Positions 1 through 7,568 of a stretch of 9,094 bases of DNA are shown piece by piece. Made by a program: the position numbers and the translations under genes. Origin of the DNA: an uncultured Planctomycetaceae bacterium (GTDB taxonomy: Bacteria > Planctomycetota > Planctomycetia > Pirellulales > Thermoguttaceae); assembly GCA_947307005.1 (NCBI GenBank), contig CAMZHY010000116.1:1-9094 (forward strand). Direction: 5' to 3'. The notes beneath the pieces were generated by a model that saw only the letters and a list, made by a program, of their open reading frames with translations, was not told where the DNA came from and did not search any database. Numbering within the stretch: the stretch's first letter is position 1; each line of letters opens with the position of its first letter.

Positions 1-711
1 CATCTCGATCGCCATATTGCATACGGTCATACGACCTTCCATCGAGAGTGAACGAATAGCAGAACCCGCAAACTCTACGGCGTAACCGGCGCCGCCCGCA
101 GTAGTCATCTTGGCAATGACATAAAGGATCACGTCCTTCGCCGTCACCCCTAAACCAAGTTCTCCGTCGATCGTTATACGCATCGACTTCATCTTTTTCT
201 GACGAAGCGTCTGCGTCGCTAAAACGTGCTCGACTTCACTCGTGCCCGTCCCCATTGCAATAAGCCCAAAAGCGCCGTGAGTCGCCGTATGACTGTCGCC
301 GCACGTTAGGGTCATACCTGGCTTAACGTGTCCTTGTTCGGGCGCGACAACATGGATAACGCCCTGCTCCACGTCGTTGAGATCATAGAGACGGATACCG
401 AAATCCTTACAGTTAGCTCGAAGGGTCTCAATTTGTTTCCGCGCAATCGGGTCGGCGATTGGTTTATCGCGATCCTTCGTAGGAACGTCATGGTCCTGAA
501 CCGCCATCACGCGATCCGGATGGCGAACGCGACGTCCAGCTAGGCGTAAACCTTCGAAAGCCTGAGGACTTGTCACTTCATGACAAAGCAATTGGTCGAT
601 ATAAAGAATTGCGGAATCGTCGCCCGGTTCCTGATAAACGAGGTGATTCTCCCATATTTTATCGTACATCGTTTTCGGTCTGTTAGAAGACGTCGGCGAT
701 TCTTGAGTCAT
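1..711 (-). CDS. leuC: 3-isopropylmalate dehydratase large subunit, partial (C-terminus outside window)
   Basis: With LeuD, LeuC isomerises 2-isopropylmalate to 3-isopropylmalate in leucine biosynthesis in the cytoplasm; it is a [4Fe-4S] enzyme of the aconitase family. The 237 codons visible show family motifs: MYDKIW (residues 15-20), DHDVPT (73-78), CGDSHTATHGAFG (137-149), GTGTSEVEH (154-162) and EGRMTVCNMAIE (225-236). The known cluster cysteines lie further C-terminal and are outside the window. The start at 711 is chosen because AGAGGGG lies 7 nt upstream and an in-frame TAG sits two codons before it. It gives about 14 residues before the usual MYDKIW start, whose own ATG at 669 has no Shine-Dalgarno. 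Seen: motifs and reading frame. Identification is secure; only the exact start is open. Confidence 0.95.
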   Translation of the reverse strand, partial: MTQESPTSSNRPKTMYDKIWENHLVYQEPGDDSAILYIDQLLCHEVTSPQAFEGLRLAGRRVRHPDRVMAVQDHDVPTKDRDKPIADPIARKQIETLRANCKDFGIRLYDLNDVEQGVIHVVAPEQGHVKPGMTLTCGDSHTATHGAFGLIAMGTGTSEVEHVLATQTLRQKKMKSMRITIDGELGLGVTAKDVILYVIAKMTTAGGAGYAVEFAGSAIRSLSMEGRMTVCNMAIEM

Positions 712-796
712 CGTCTATCCCCTCTTAAAAGATTCCCAATTGCCTTACGCAAAAAAAGCCCAAACATACGCCGCAAACCTCGCGACGTAAACGCGT

Positions 797-824
797 ATTT
801 TAATCACGACCTCGCTTTCGTCAA
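797..824 (-). promoter_or_regulatory. Candidate sigma70-type promoter of leuC
   Basis: On the minus strand TTGACG (819-824) is followed after 16 nt by TAAAAT (797-802). Transcription would begin near 790, giving a leader of about 80 nt before the leuC start at 711. I looked for an attenuator hairpin or leader peptide in that leader and saw none that convinced me, although a run of seven T occurs in it. It lies in the 184-bp gap between the esterase stop and leuC, so leuC is probably transcribed independently. Confidence 0.45.
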
Positions 825-895
825 TAAGAAAGACGTCGCGTTCAGTGGTCTCCAATCGATTTAGAAGAACTCGTAAATCAACGTTATCCACAGTC

Positions 896-1855
896 TTAAG
901 GTTTTTGCGACTTCAACTCGACGGCGCGACGCATAAAACTGTCAATTTTGTCCAGAAGCTCCGGTTTGATATCGTCGCCCATTCCGGAAATACCGTGGGT
1001 AAAACCTTCGTTTTCAGAAAAATCGACAAGCGGCGCGCCAAGCGCTCTTAAAGACGCCGCCATCAGTTCGTTTTCTTCTACGCGACACTTCCATTCGATT
1101 TTGCGGTCGCCTAATACAAAAAAAACGGGAGGGTAATCAGCGGAAAGTCCTCCTAGGGGCGCGTTTTCATCAATAAACGGACAATACTGATCGCCTGGAT
1201 ATTTTAGGAGTTCTTTGACATGAAAATGAGTTGTCATCTGACCGCTAACGGGAATAAGACCCGCAAGTTGATTTCGGTCCGCGCCAAACGCGTTAAGCCA
1301 TTTAGGATACGTTCCAATCATTGCGGTAAGATAACCTCCCGCGCTTCCTCCTGAGACAAAGACTTTGTCGGGAGCGCCGCCGTACTCGGCGATATGGCGC
1401 AGAACCCAAGCCGTTGACGCAGCCGCGTCCTCAATAAAGACAGGGAAAGGAACCTTAGGCGAAAGGCGATATCCGACGGCGACAATCGCCAGTTTTCCTT
1501 CCTTAAACGCCTGGAGGCGCTTAAACGCAGAAGGAATGTGCTTCTGACCGCTCGTCAAACCGCCGCCATGAAACCAAATGAGAGTTGCGAATGGCTCAAT
1601 CGCGTTTTTAGGGTAGATTATCTGGAGACAACATTGAGTTTTCTGGTAATCGTCTGCGTTATTAAGAACGTCCCCCTCGTAATAAAAGACTCCGTCAACC
1701 TGCCCATATTCGACAGAAGCAGTTCCAACAACGTCTTCTCCTCGGGCCGAATGAGCGATTGCAAAATCAATCGCGGAGAAAAAGGTCGAAATTAGAACGA
1801 GAGCGACAAATCGTCCCAAAAACAAATTCTTAAAGACATATCTTTTCGACTTCAT
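896..1855 (-). CDS. Exported alpha/beta-hydrolase, HGGG-type esterase/lipase
   Basis: A 319-residue hydrolase of the HSL/BD-FAE-like carboxylesterase group (alpha/beta-hydrolase fold), predicted to cleave carboxylic esters, perhaps acetyl or feruloyl groups on polysaccharide. Residues 1-39 are a basic start plus hydrophobic stretch typical of a signal peptide, so it is probably exported. HGGG (96-99) forms the oxyanion hole, GGSAGG (169-174) carries nucleophile Ser171, Asp250 in LGDRK is the likely acid and His287 in GFTHG completes the triad. The longer frame from 1924 is rejected: that ATG has no ribosome site and overlaps the -10 box, whereas the ATG at 1855 has GAGG six nt upstream. It is transcribed divergently from the glycoside hydrolase, suggesting joint polysaccharide processing. 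Fold and triad are firm; the substrate is inferred. Confidence 0.88.
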   Translation of the reverse strand: MKSKRYVFKNLFLGRFVALVLISTFFSAIDFAIAHSARGEDVVGTASVEYGQVDGVFYYEGDVLNNADDYQKTQCCLQIIYPKNAIEPFATLIWFHGGGLTSGQKHIPSAFKRLQAFKEGKLAIVAVGYRLSPKVPFPVFIEDAAASTAWVLRHIAEYGGAPDKVFVSGGSAGGYLTAMIGTYPKWLNAFGADRNQLAGLIPVSGQMTTHFHVKELLKYPGDQYCPFIDENAPLGGLSADYPPVFFVLGDRKIEWKCRVEENELMAASLRALGAPLVDFSENEGFTHGISGMGDDIKPELLDKIDSFMRRAVELKSQKP

Positions 1856-1922
1856 CGGAAACCTCGTTTTGCGCACAATGATCGGAATAAACAATTGGCC
1901 GTCTTCTTTTGGACCTCTCGCC

Positions 1923-1951
1923 ATTATATAATGCTCTCAAACGCGTTTCAA
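1923..1951 (-). promoter_or_regulatory. Sigma70-type promoter of the esterase gene
   Basis: On the minus strand TTGAAA (1946-1951), a 17-nt spacer and a perfect TATAAT (1923-1928) form a near-consensus promoter. Transcription would begin near 1916, about 60 nt before the start codon at 1855. The -10 lies in the perfect palindrome CATTATATAATG (1922-1933), so a TATAAT is also present on the plus strand (1927-1932), facing the glycoside hydrolase. I see no good -35 for that direction (TTCTTT at 17 nt). The spacer contains the palindrome AAACGCGTTT (1939-1948). Confidence 0.6.
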
Positions 1952-1970
1952 CGACGCTCTAGCGGCGTCG
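1952..1970. repeat. Short inverted repeat in the divergent intergenic region
   Basis: CGACGC (1952-1957) and GCGTCG (1965-1970) are perfect complements with a 7-nt loop. The repeat lies upstream of the esterase -35 and 25 nt before the glycoside hydrolase start. It could be a leader hairpin for the latter or a protein-binding site. There is no T-run, so it is not a terminator. Confidence 0.35.
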
Positions 1971-1995
1971 AGCACACATGTGGAGACTCTAATTC

Positions 1996-4293
1996 ATGAT
2001 CCGTTGTTTTCCTTCTCGCTTCAAAACCCCATGCAATCTCATTCTTGTTTTTTTAATCGCAACCTTGTCGCGCGCGATTTTTATTTTTCCAACACTAGGC
2101 GCTGACGCCTCATCCAAGACGAAAATCGGCGCCAGTTGGAACCCGGTTCAAAGCGATCAATGGGTCGCGACGGACGATCTAGGCCGTTCGCTTCCTACAT
2201 ATGAAGAAGTTGGCGCGACGCGTCCAAACAAATTTGTCGCTTGTTTTTACTTTCTTTGGCTCGGTCGTCATGGCGAAGCAGGTCCTTACAACATCTCGGA
2301 AATCATCAAGGAGCATCCGGAGGCTAAAGACGATCCTAATTCGCCGTACTGGGGAAAAATGTATGATCCACATCACTGGGGCGAGTCGATTTTTGGATAT
2401 TATGTCGGAGAAGACGAGTCCGTTTTGCGTAAACACGCTCAGATGCTTGGCGACGCGGGCGTCGACGTTATCTGCTTCGACGTGACGAATCAACTAACCT
2501 ATCCCGAGTCTTACCGTCCCTTGTTTAAAGTTTTCTCTGAAATGCAGAAAGCGGGCAATAAGGTTCCGAAAGTCGCCTTTCTCTGTCCTTTTTGGGCTCC
2601 CAACAAAGTCGTCCGAGAACTCTGGCGAGAGGTCTATTCTCAGGGTTTTTATTCCGACGTATGGTTCGAATGGAAGGGCAAACCTCTGATTCTCGCCGAT
2701 CCCGACTATCTCGATCAAACCCAGCCTCTAAATACCAACGGTTGCGTTCCCATTAAAATTGAAGGCAAATCCATTCTTTCTCAAACCTTTTCCGTTAACG
2801 CGCCCTTCAGAAACGTCCAACTTAGTTCGCCTACATGGAATGCGGAAGGCTGTTCCGTCAATTTCCGGTTGCGCGATCAATCGGGTAAAGTTGTCGAGTC
2901 TCATCGAAACGTTGCAATTCGCGACAATCTTGTTTATACGTTCGCGTTTAAGAAGCCTCTCGCCGCCGGGACATATACTGTTGAGTTGTCTAAAGCGGGA
3001 GGAACCGACGTCGGTTGGTGGTCCAAACCTGCCGACGGCGAATACGAACAAGCCGCCAATTCCGTTCTTCCCACCCAAGGGGTTCGTTGGTTGAGCGCAA
3101 CTAACAACGGCAAGCCTATTAACAGCGTCTTTTTGATGGGAGTCGGATTATACGACGAAGAGCTTGAGAATATCCTCAATTTCTTCACTTTCCGTCCGTC
3201 GCAACCCGATTACTTTATTGGACCGACGAAACCTAATCAATGGAGTTGGCTTGAAGCCTATCCACAACATGAATTTCGCAACGACAAAGGCGAAATCGAA
3301 GAAATGGGCGTTGGGGTCGCTCAAAATGCGGTCGATGGTAAACTTTCGGTTCTAAGTAATCCTAAAGCGTACGGTCGTAGTTTCCATAACGGCAAAGAAC
3401 CTGCGCCCGAAGATTGCGACTACTCTGGCAAAAACTTCCAGGAACAATGGGAGCGAGCGTTAAACGTCGACCCTGAAATAATTTTTGTCACTGGTTGGAA
3501 CGAGTGGATCGCCGGTCGTTTCGACATTAACGCGCCCTTTTACGCCGCGACTCCCGTCTCCTTCGTCGATCAATTTAACGAAGAATTTAGTCGCGACTGC
3601 GAACCAATGAAAGGCGGACACGGCGATAATTATTACTATCAGCTCATCTCCAATATTCGTCGTTTCAAAGGCGTTTCCCAACCGGAAACGACAAAGTCCG
3701 CCGCCATTGCGATCGATGGAAGCTTCACCGATTGGCAAAAAGTCAAACCGAGGTTTTACGATTCAATCGACGATCCCGTTCATCGAGACTGCAGAGGTTG
3801 GGGCGCGGATCAACGATACGTCAACGCCACGGGACGCAACGACTTCATAGAAGCGCGGGTTTCTTTCGACAAAGACAACCTCTATTTTTATGTTAAAACT
3901 AAAAACGACGTCCAAGGCGACTTTTCCTCGCAAAATTGGATAACGCTTCTTCTCGACACGGATGAAACCCCCCAAACGGGCGCCAACGGCAACAACTATA
4001 TTGTCCAAGCTAACCCCGACGAAAAACGTTTCGAGTTGTTTGCAACCGCTAATAAAGAAGGACAAACCTCTATTGACGCCTCTTTCAAAGCGGTTCCCGT
4101 CGATTGCCAACTCGTCGGTTCTGAACTAGAAATGAAAGTTCCCATCGCCGCTCTTCATCTTAACCGAAAAAAGTTCGCCTTCCGGTTTAAATGGGCGGAT
4201 GGAATCGACGTTCTCGGCGAGTGGTCTGGTTTTACAACAGACGGCGATTGCGCGCCTAACGATAGATATTACTATCGTTACGTCGCTCCTTAG
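1996..4293 (+). CDS. Secreted GH71/99-like glycoside hydrolase with CBM9-like C-terminal domain
   Basis: A 765-residue predicted secreted glycan-degrading enzyme. Residues 1-36 form a signal peptide (basic start, long hydrophobic core, cleavage near LGADA). Residues 75-240 and 365-510 read as a TIM-barrel of the GH71/99-like type: FYFLW (84-88), HHWGE (126-130), FGYY (133-136), RKHAQMLGDAGVDVICFD (145-162) and VTGWNEWIAGR (498-508), whose Glu503 is a candidate catalytic acid. Residues about 250-350 look like a beta-sandwich inserted in the barrel. Residues 567-765 resemble the CBM9/DOMON-like carbohydrate-binding module (AIDGSFTDW, DNLYFYV, LLLDTDE). GGAG lies 10 nt before the ATG. The divergent esterase suggests cooperative substrate attack. 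A terminator follows 56 nt downstream. Enzyme class is well supported; substrate and exact family are inferred. Confidence 0.82.
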   Translation: MIRCFPSRFKTPCNLILVFLIATLSRAIFIFPTLGADASSKTKIGASWNPVQSDQWVATDDLGRSLPTYEEVGATRPNKFVACFYFLWLGRHGEAGPYNISEIIKEHPEAKDDPNSPYWGKMYDPHHWGESIFGYYVGEDESVLRKHAQMLGDAGVDVICFDVTNQLTYPESYRPLFKVFSEMQKAGNKVPKVAFLCPFWAPNKVVRELWREVYSQGFYSDVWFEWKGKPLILADPDYLDQTQPLNTNGCVPIKIEGKSILSQTFSVNAPFRNVQLSSPTWNAEGCSVNFRLRDQSGKVVESHRNVAIRDNLVYTFAFKKPLAAGTYTVELSKAGGTDVGWWSKPADGEYEQAANSVLPTQGVRWLSATNNGKPINSVFLMGVGLYDEELENILNFFTFRPSQPDYFIGPTKPNQWSWLEAYPQHEFRNDKGEIEEMGVGVAQNAVDGKLSVLSNPKAYGRSFHNGKEPAPEDCDYSGKNFQEQWERALNVDPEIIFVTGWNEWIAGRFDINAPFYAATPVSFVDQFNEEFSRDCEPMKGGHGDNYYYQLISNIRRFKGVSQPETTKSAAIAIDGSFTDWQKVKPRFYDSIDDPVHRDCRGWGADQRYVNATGRNDFIEARVSFDKDNLYFYVKTKNDVQGDFSSQNWITLLLDTDETPQTGANGNNYIVQANPDEKRFELFATANKEGQTSIDASFKAVPVDCQLVGSELEMKVPIAALHLNRKKFAFRFKWADGIDVLGEWSGFTTDGDCAPNDRYYYRYVAP

Positions 4294-4348
4294 TCCACCC
4301 TTTCAGACGAGTCTCAACTCAACGGTCCCTTTCTTCTCAATGCGTGTT

Positions 4349-4389
4349 AAGCGCGGCGTTCTCCCAAGAGTTGCCGCGCTTCCTTTTTT
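4349..4389 (+). terminator. Rho-independent terminator of the glycoside hydrolase gene
   Basis: A perfect 9-bp GC-rich stem, AAGCGCGGC (4349-4357) with GCCGCGCTT (4373-4381), encloses a 15-nt loop. Two C and then six T (4384-4389) follow on the plus strand. It lies 56 nt after the stop codon. Confidence 0.88.
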
Positions 4390-4700
4390 ATACCGGAATC
4401 CGATAAAACACATCCTTGAATCGACATAAGTTGCTAACAACACCGAATATAACGCCTTTATTTAGATGGAAAACGCGTTTGGCCTATTTTTCGTCAATCC
4501 GTTACGCGTTGACCGCCCTAAAGAACTTCTTCACTTGATTAGAAGCAGTCGTTTTAGACCACGAAAACGCCCAACTATTGAGTTAAAAGCGTTCAACAGA
4601 GGAGACGGCGACCGCAAGTCTAAAGAGGGACAAATGAGAAAACGACGTTCAACTCATAGAAATGCAGAAAACCAAGATACGTCGGCTTCAGATTTTTCAA

Positions 4701-4747
4701 AAGAAACAAAGAAGAAAGGACTCGATTCACCGAGGTAGTTCGAGTCC
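4701..4747 (-). terminator. Likely terminator of the nuclease-like gene
   Basis: A perfect 8-bp stem, GGACTCGA (4718-4725) with TCGAGTCC (4740-4747), has a 14-nt loop. On the minus strand it is followed by a T-rich but interrupted tail, TTTCTTCTTTGTTTCTT (4701-4717). It lies 52 nt beyond the stop codon of the minus-strand gene. The interrupted tail makes it weaker than the terminator at 4349. Confidence 0.6.
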
Positions 4748-4770
4748 TTAGCAACTGCGGGAAACACTTT

Positions 4771-4785
4771 GACTCGCGTCGAGTC
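4771..4785. repeat. Second hairpin with the same arm sequence as the terminator
   Basis: GACTCG (4771-4776) and CGAGTC (4780-4785) form a 6-bp stem with a 3-nt loop, between the stop codon at 4800 and the terminator hairpin. Its arms repeat those of the terminator (GACTCGA / TCGAGTC), so the four arms can pair in alternative ways. Confidence 0.5.
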
Positions 4786-4799
4786 TCTAGGTTGGGAGT

Positions 4800-5507
4800 T
4801 CATTCAGACAAACTGTAAATTCCTCTCCGTTCTTCTTGAGCTCGCGAGCGCGCTTCCGCCAGTCTGTCCTTCATCTCACGCGAAAAATCATACTGCAACG
4901 TCGCCCGAGCAAGACCTTGTCGTACGAGATCTTCGTTCAACGAAACTGAGTCGTTCCCAAGGTAGACGACGGCAAGTCGACGGTCATACTTGTCGTATTT
5001 CTGACCGTCGGAAACCAAATACGCGACATTATTGGCTTCCTCGACGCGCTTTTTGGTGTAGGCGGAAGCTTCCGGACCAAACGGCTCGACAGGAGTATTG
5101 GCTTTCACGGTGTCGGGAGTGCTTGCACCAATGAGTCTATCGCGTTCTCGCCCAGACGTCGTGTTGACGATGAGCGTATCGCCGTCAACGCATCGTTCCA
5201 CAATCGCCCCCTCGCTACCAGGCAGGTCCTCGCGAACGGGAATACCGTCGACAGAAATGGGCGTTCCTAGTTCGTCGGCGGTAGACGCAGCGACGTTGGA
5301 CTGCTGGGAAGTATCCGATTTAGGTGCGATTTGAGTCCACAGACAGGCAAGCGCCACCACAAGGATCGAAGCGACGCTTACTAGAAAACCGTGACTCCCC
5401 TTCCCACTCCTATTTCTTCCATTATCGCGGAGAATGGAAGAAACAATCGTTCGAGCAATCCGCCGCTGCGCCGTCTCTTGCGAGCGATATAACCTTCTCT
5501 GAGCCAT
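4800..5507 (-). CDS. Membrane-anchored thermonuclease (SNase)-like protein
   Basis: A 235-residue protein with a staphylococcal-nuclease-fold domain, which in the family cleaves DNA and RNA with Ca2+. Residues 1-39 are basic, 41-60 form one transmembrane segment, 62-100 are a polar linker and 101-232 the SNase domain: VDGDT (107-111), RLIG (124-127), DKYDR (172-176) and the C-terminal ERRGIY. The basic N-terminus suggests N-in orientation with the domain outside. Compared with SNase, Asp21 (Asp109), Arg35 (Arg124) and Arg87 (Arg176) are kept, but Asp40 is Ser129 and the general base Glu43 is Asp132 (STPD instead of DTPE), so activity may be low or altered. The start at 5507 is set by a perfect AAGGAGG 7 nt upstream; a frame from 5528 would overlap that site. 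Last gene of the unit with rpiB. Confidence 0.85.
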   Translation of the reverse strand: MAQRRLYRSQETAQRRIARTIVSSILRDNGRNRSGKGSHGFLVSVASILVVALACLWTQIAPKSDTSQQSNVAASTADELGTPISVDGIPVREDLPGSEGAIVERCVDGDTLIVNTTSGRERDRLIGASTPDTVKANTPVEPFGPEASAYTKKRVEEANNVAYLVSDGQKYDKYDRRLAVVYLGNDSVSLNEDLVRQGLARATLQYDFSREMKDRLAEARSRAQEERRGIYSLSE

Positions 5508-5514
5508 AATAACG

Positions 5515-5521
5515 CCTCCTT
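5515..5521 (-). promoter_or_regulatory. Strong Shine-Dalgarno of the nuclease-like gene
   Basis: AAGGAGG on the minus strand lies 7 nt before ATG 5507. It decides that start over the in-frame ATG at 5528, which would place the ribosome site inside the coding region. Confidence 0.85.
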
Positions 5522-5581
5522 GCAACACTAAGGGAACGCGAATGTCAATTTCCCCCGTCTTTATAGCTCATTTTAGGAAAT

Positions 5582-6055
5582 CTAGGAAGTCCGATTTTTT
5601 TTAATCTGATCTTGCTCTATCTGAGAAACGCGTTCAAGTCGGCGAACATGTCGGGCAATTCCTGAGAAATCAGATTTTAGCCAAGTTTGCACAACCTCGC
5701 CAATCATCCCCTCCGTCAACATTTCCGCAGAAAGACACAATACGTTTAAATCATTGTGTTTACGACTTAGTTCAACGGAAGAAACATCGGCGACAGGCGC
5801 GGCGCGAACTCCAACAAATTTGTTCGCGACGATACTCATGCCAATACCCGTTCCACAGATCAAAACGCCGCGATCGGCGCGTTTCTCGGAAACGGCGCGA
5901 GCGACGGTAGCCGCGATTTCAGGATAATCGACGGGAGCCGCGTTGTCAGGAGTCGGTCCTACGTCGACGACTTCATGCCCCTGCGACGCAATTATTCGTC
6001 CAAGGTTCAATCGCGTTTCGATTCCATGATGATCGCTTCCAATTAAAATCTTCAT
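5582..6055 (-). CDS. rpiB: Ribose-5-phosphate isomerase B
   Basis: A 157-residue RpiB/LacAB-family isomerase that interconverts ribulose 5-phosphate and ribose 5-phosphate in the cytoplasmic non-oxidative pentose phosphate pathway. The start MKILIGSDHHG, DYP (43-45), the phosphate/substrate loop CGTGIGMS (67-74) with catalytic-type Cys67, NK (78-79) and HNDLNVL (100-106) match the family, and the length is typical. The ATG at 6055 with GGGGA upstream is preferred. The frame could be extended five codons to a TTG, but that would cover the ribosome site and lose the usual N-terminus. The upstream mutase ends 121 nt away and the nuclease-like gene begins 74 nt downstream, all on one strand, so co-transcription is likely. 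All key residues appear intact. Confidence 0.95.
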   Translation of the reverse strand: MKILIGSDHHGIETRLNLGRIIASQGHEVVDVGPTPDNAAPVDYPEIAATVARAVSEKRADRGVLICGTGIGMSIVANKFVGVRAAPVADVSSVELSRKHNDLNVLCLSAEMLTEGMIGEVVQTWLKSDFSGIARHVRRLERVSQIEQDQIKKNRTS

Positions 6056-6176
6056 AACGTCCCCGAACAACGAAAAAAGACGCCCATGCCGTAAAACGCT
6101 GAACGCCCTAATTAGCGCAAGACCAATTCACATAGCGTTACAGTCGCGTCGTTTTCAAAAAACGGCGTTTTCCCTT

Positions 6177-7568
6177 TCAATCGACTATTTTCATAAGCTC
6201 TACGACTTTGTCGCAAAGCGCGTTGGCGCGTTCTTCCGTCGGCGCTTCCGCAATGACGCGAGCAATCGGTTCCGTATTGCTTGGACGCGCTAAAACCCAC
6301 GCGTCGTCCCAGTCGATACGAAGTCCGTCGTCAAGGTTTTGCTTTTCGTTGGCAAACGCCTCGGAAAGAGTGGCGACGACTTTCTGGAAACCGCCTTGAG
6401 GGAGCGCGACCTTACGCTTGACTATCGAATATCCCTGAATATCGTTCGCTATCTTTGAAAGGGATTGTCCATTACGAGCCATCATTTCAAGCGTCTGCGC
6501 CATGCCGACGAAGGAATCGCGAACATAACCGACGGCGGGATCGATGGGCCCGCCGTTCCCCTCGCCGCCAAATACGGCGTTCTTCGCTTTCATGAGATCC
6601 ACGACGTTCGCTTCGCCAACGGGAGAACGGAAGCATGAACCGCCGAATTCCTCCGCTATATCGATCGACATTCGACTTGACGCGCAGTTTATCACCAAAT
6701 TGAACGGCGCGCTTTCGCCGTTCGCTTTAGCTTTCTGGAGACGATTTTTGCAGCATATCGCAGTTGTGTATTCCTCGCCGATATAGCGTCCTGTTTCATC
6801 GACTAGCGCTAGACGGTCTGCGTCTGGGTCTTGACAGAAACCGACGACGGCGCCAGCTTCAACGACTTTTTGCAAAACGCTTTGGAGATTATCGATCGTC
6901 GGTTCGGGCGTATGGAGAAAATCGCCGTTTGGCGTTCCGCCGCAAATTACGACCTCGCAACCAAGATTCTCCAACAACCTTCTGCCTAAGACGCTTCCAG
7001 AAGCGTTATTCGAATCAAGAAGAACGCGAAACTTCTTCGAACGAACGAGTTCGACGTCGATAGTTTTAAGCACGGCTTCCATATGGGCGAATGTAGAGTC
7101 TTCAATCAACTTGCGCTCGCCAAGAGATTCGACGTCGACCCAGCCGGGGTTCCAGTTGGAATCAGCTTCGGCGTTACGGTAAGCGTTGAGAACCTTCTCG
7201 CCTTCTGATTTAGGGATAACGCGCCCTTCGGAGGAAAACAGCTTTAGTCCGTTAAACTGTCTAGGGTTGTGACTCGCAGATATTTGGATTCCGCCCGAAG
7301 CTTTCAACGATTTCACAAGCACGCCGACGGTAGGAGTCGCGGCGACGCCCGCGTAGAGAACGTCGCGTCCAACAGCGTTCAACGTTGCGCAAATGACGTC
7401 GGCAAACATCGAACCAGAACGACGACCGTCGTAAGCGACGACAAACGGCGCGTTAGACTCAACCGACTGTGAATAAGTCAGAGCGTAGCGAATTGCAACG
7501 TCTGGAGTTAATGTAGCGCCAATTTCACCACGGAGACCTGAAACGCTGATAATAAGCGGACTCGCCAT
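6177..7568 (-). CDS. glmM: Phosphoglucosamine mutase / phosphomannomutase family (alpha-D-phosphohexomutase)
   Basis: A 463-residue phosphohexomutase of normal family length with all four motifs: catalytic phosphoserine loop ISASHNP (Ser99), Mg2+-binding DPDADR (247-252), sugar-binding GGEGNGG (334-340) and phosphate-binding RPSNTEP (428-434). It moves phosphate between the 1 and 6 positions of a hexose phosphate in the cytoplasm. ISASHNP favours GlmM (glucosamine-6-P to glucosamine-1-P, feeding UDP-GlcNAc and peptidoglycan). GEGNGG differs from the GEQSGH of classical bacterial GlmM and resembles archaeal-type and, as I recall, planctomycete GlmM proteins, so phosphomannomutase or phosphoglucomutase activity is possible. 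ATG 7568 has only a short AGG upstream, and I found no clear promoter. First gene of the probable unit with rpiB and the nuclease-like gene. Family certain, substrate less so. Confidence 0.85.
   Translation of the reverse strand: MASPLIISVSGLRGEIGATLTPDVAIRYALTYSQSVESNAPFVVAYDGRRSGSMFADVICATLNAVGRDVLYAGVAATPTVGVLVKSLKASGGIQISASHNPRQFNGLKLFSSEGRVIPKSEGEKVLNAYRNAEADSNWNPGWVDVESLGERKLIEDSTFAHMEAVLKTIDVELVRSKKFRVLLDSNNASGSVLGRRLLENLGCEVVICGGTPNGDFLHTPEPTIDNLQSVLQKVVEAGAVVGFCQDPDADRLALVDETGRYIGEEYTTAICCKNRLQKAKANGESAPFNLVINCASSRMSIDIAEEFGGSCFRSPVGEANVVDLMKAKNAVFGGEGNGGPIDPAVGYVRDSFVGMAQTLEMMARNGQSLSKIANDIQGYSIVKRKVALPQGGFQKVVATLSEAFANEKQNLDDGLRIDWDDAWVLARPSNTEPIARVIAEAPTEERANALCDKVVELMKIVD

Larger units (their letters stand above)
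4294..4799. other. 506-bp intergenic region between convergent genes
   Basis: It holds a terminator for the glycoside hydrolase near the left end (4349-4389) and a terminator-like hairpin for the minus-strand nuclease gene near the right end (4701-4747). Between about 4390 and 4700 I see no tRNA, no repeat array and no credible gene. An open frame at 4466-4738 has no ribosome site, encodes a Lys/Arg-rich low-complexity product and runs into the hairpin, so I do not call it. Confidence 0.7.

Noticed and set aside
884..892. Perfect DnaA-box consensus TTATCCACA
   Set aside because: It is a single copy that runs into the last codons of the esterase gene, with no neighbouring boxes, AT-rich unwinding region or dnaA/dnaN gene, so it does not support an origin.
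1856..1924. Longer esterase start at 1924 (342 residues)
   Set aside because: The ATG overlaps the TATAAT box and has no ribosome site; the ATG at 1855 has GAGG six nt upstream and gives a normal signal peptide.
1939..1948. AAACGCGTTT as a LacI-family operator
   Set aside because: The same 10-mer recurs at 4471-4480 and close variants occur near 1286 and 5619, so it is a common word here and not specific evidence of an operator. Kept only as a minor remark.
4466..4738. 90-codon ORF in the intergenic region
   Set aside because: No ribosome site, a basic low-complexity product, no recognisable domain, and its end lies in a terminator hairpin.
4718..4750. T-arm-like sequence GTTCGAGTCC suggesting a tRNA
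   Set aside because: The bases around it do not form a T stem, and no acceptor, D or anticodon arms can be placed; the symmetry is explained by the terminator hairpin.
5520..5548. Perfect -35 TTGACA (5543-5548, minus) before the nuclease-like gene
   Set aside because: No acceptable -10 at 16-18 nt, and a start site there would fall inside or after the Shine-Dalgarno.
6129..6158. Possible promoter for rpiB, TTGAAA-N18-TATGTG on the minus strand
   Set aside because: The -10 matches poorly and the spacer is long; not strong enough to call.
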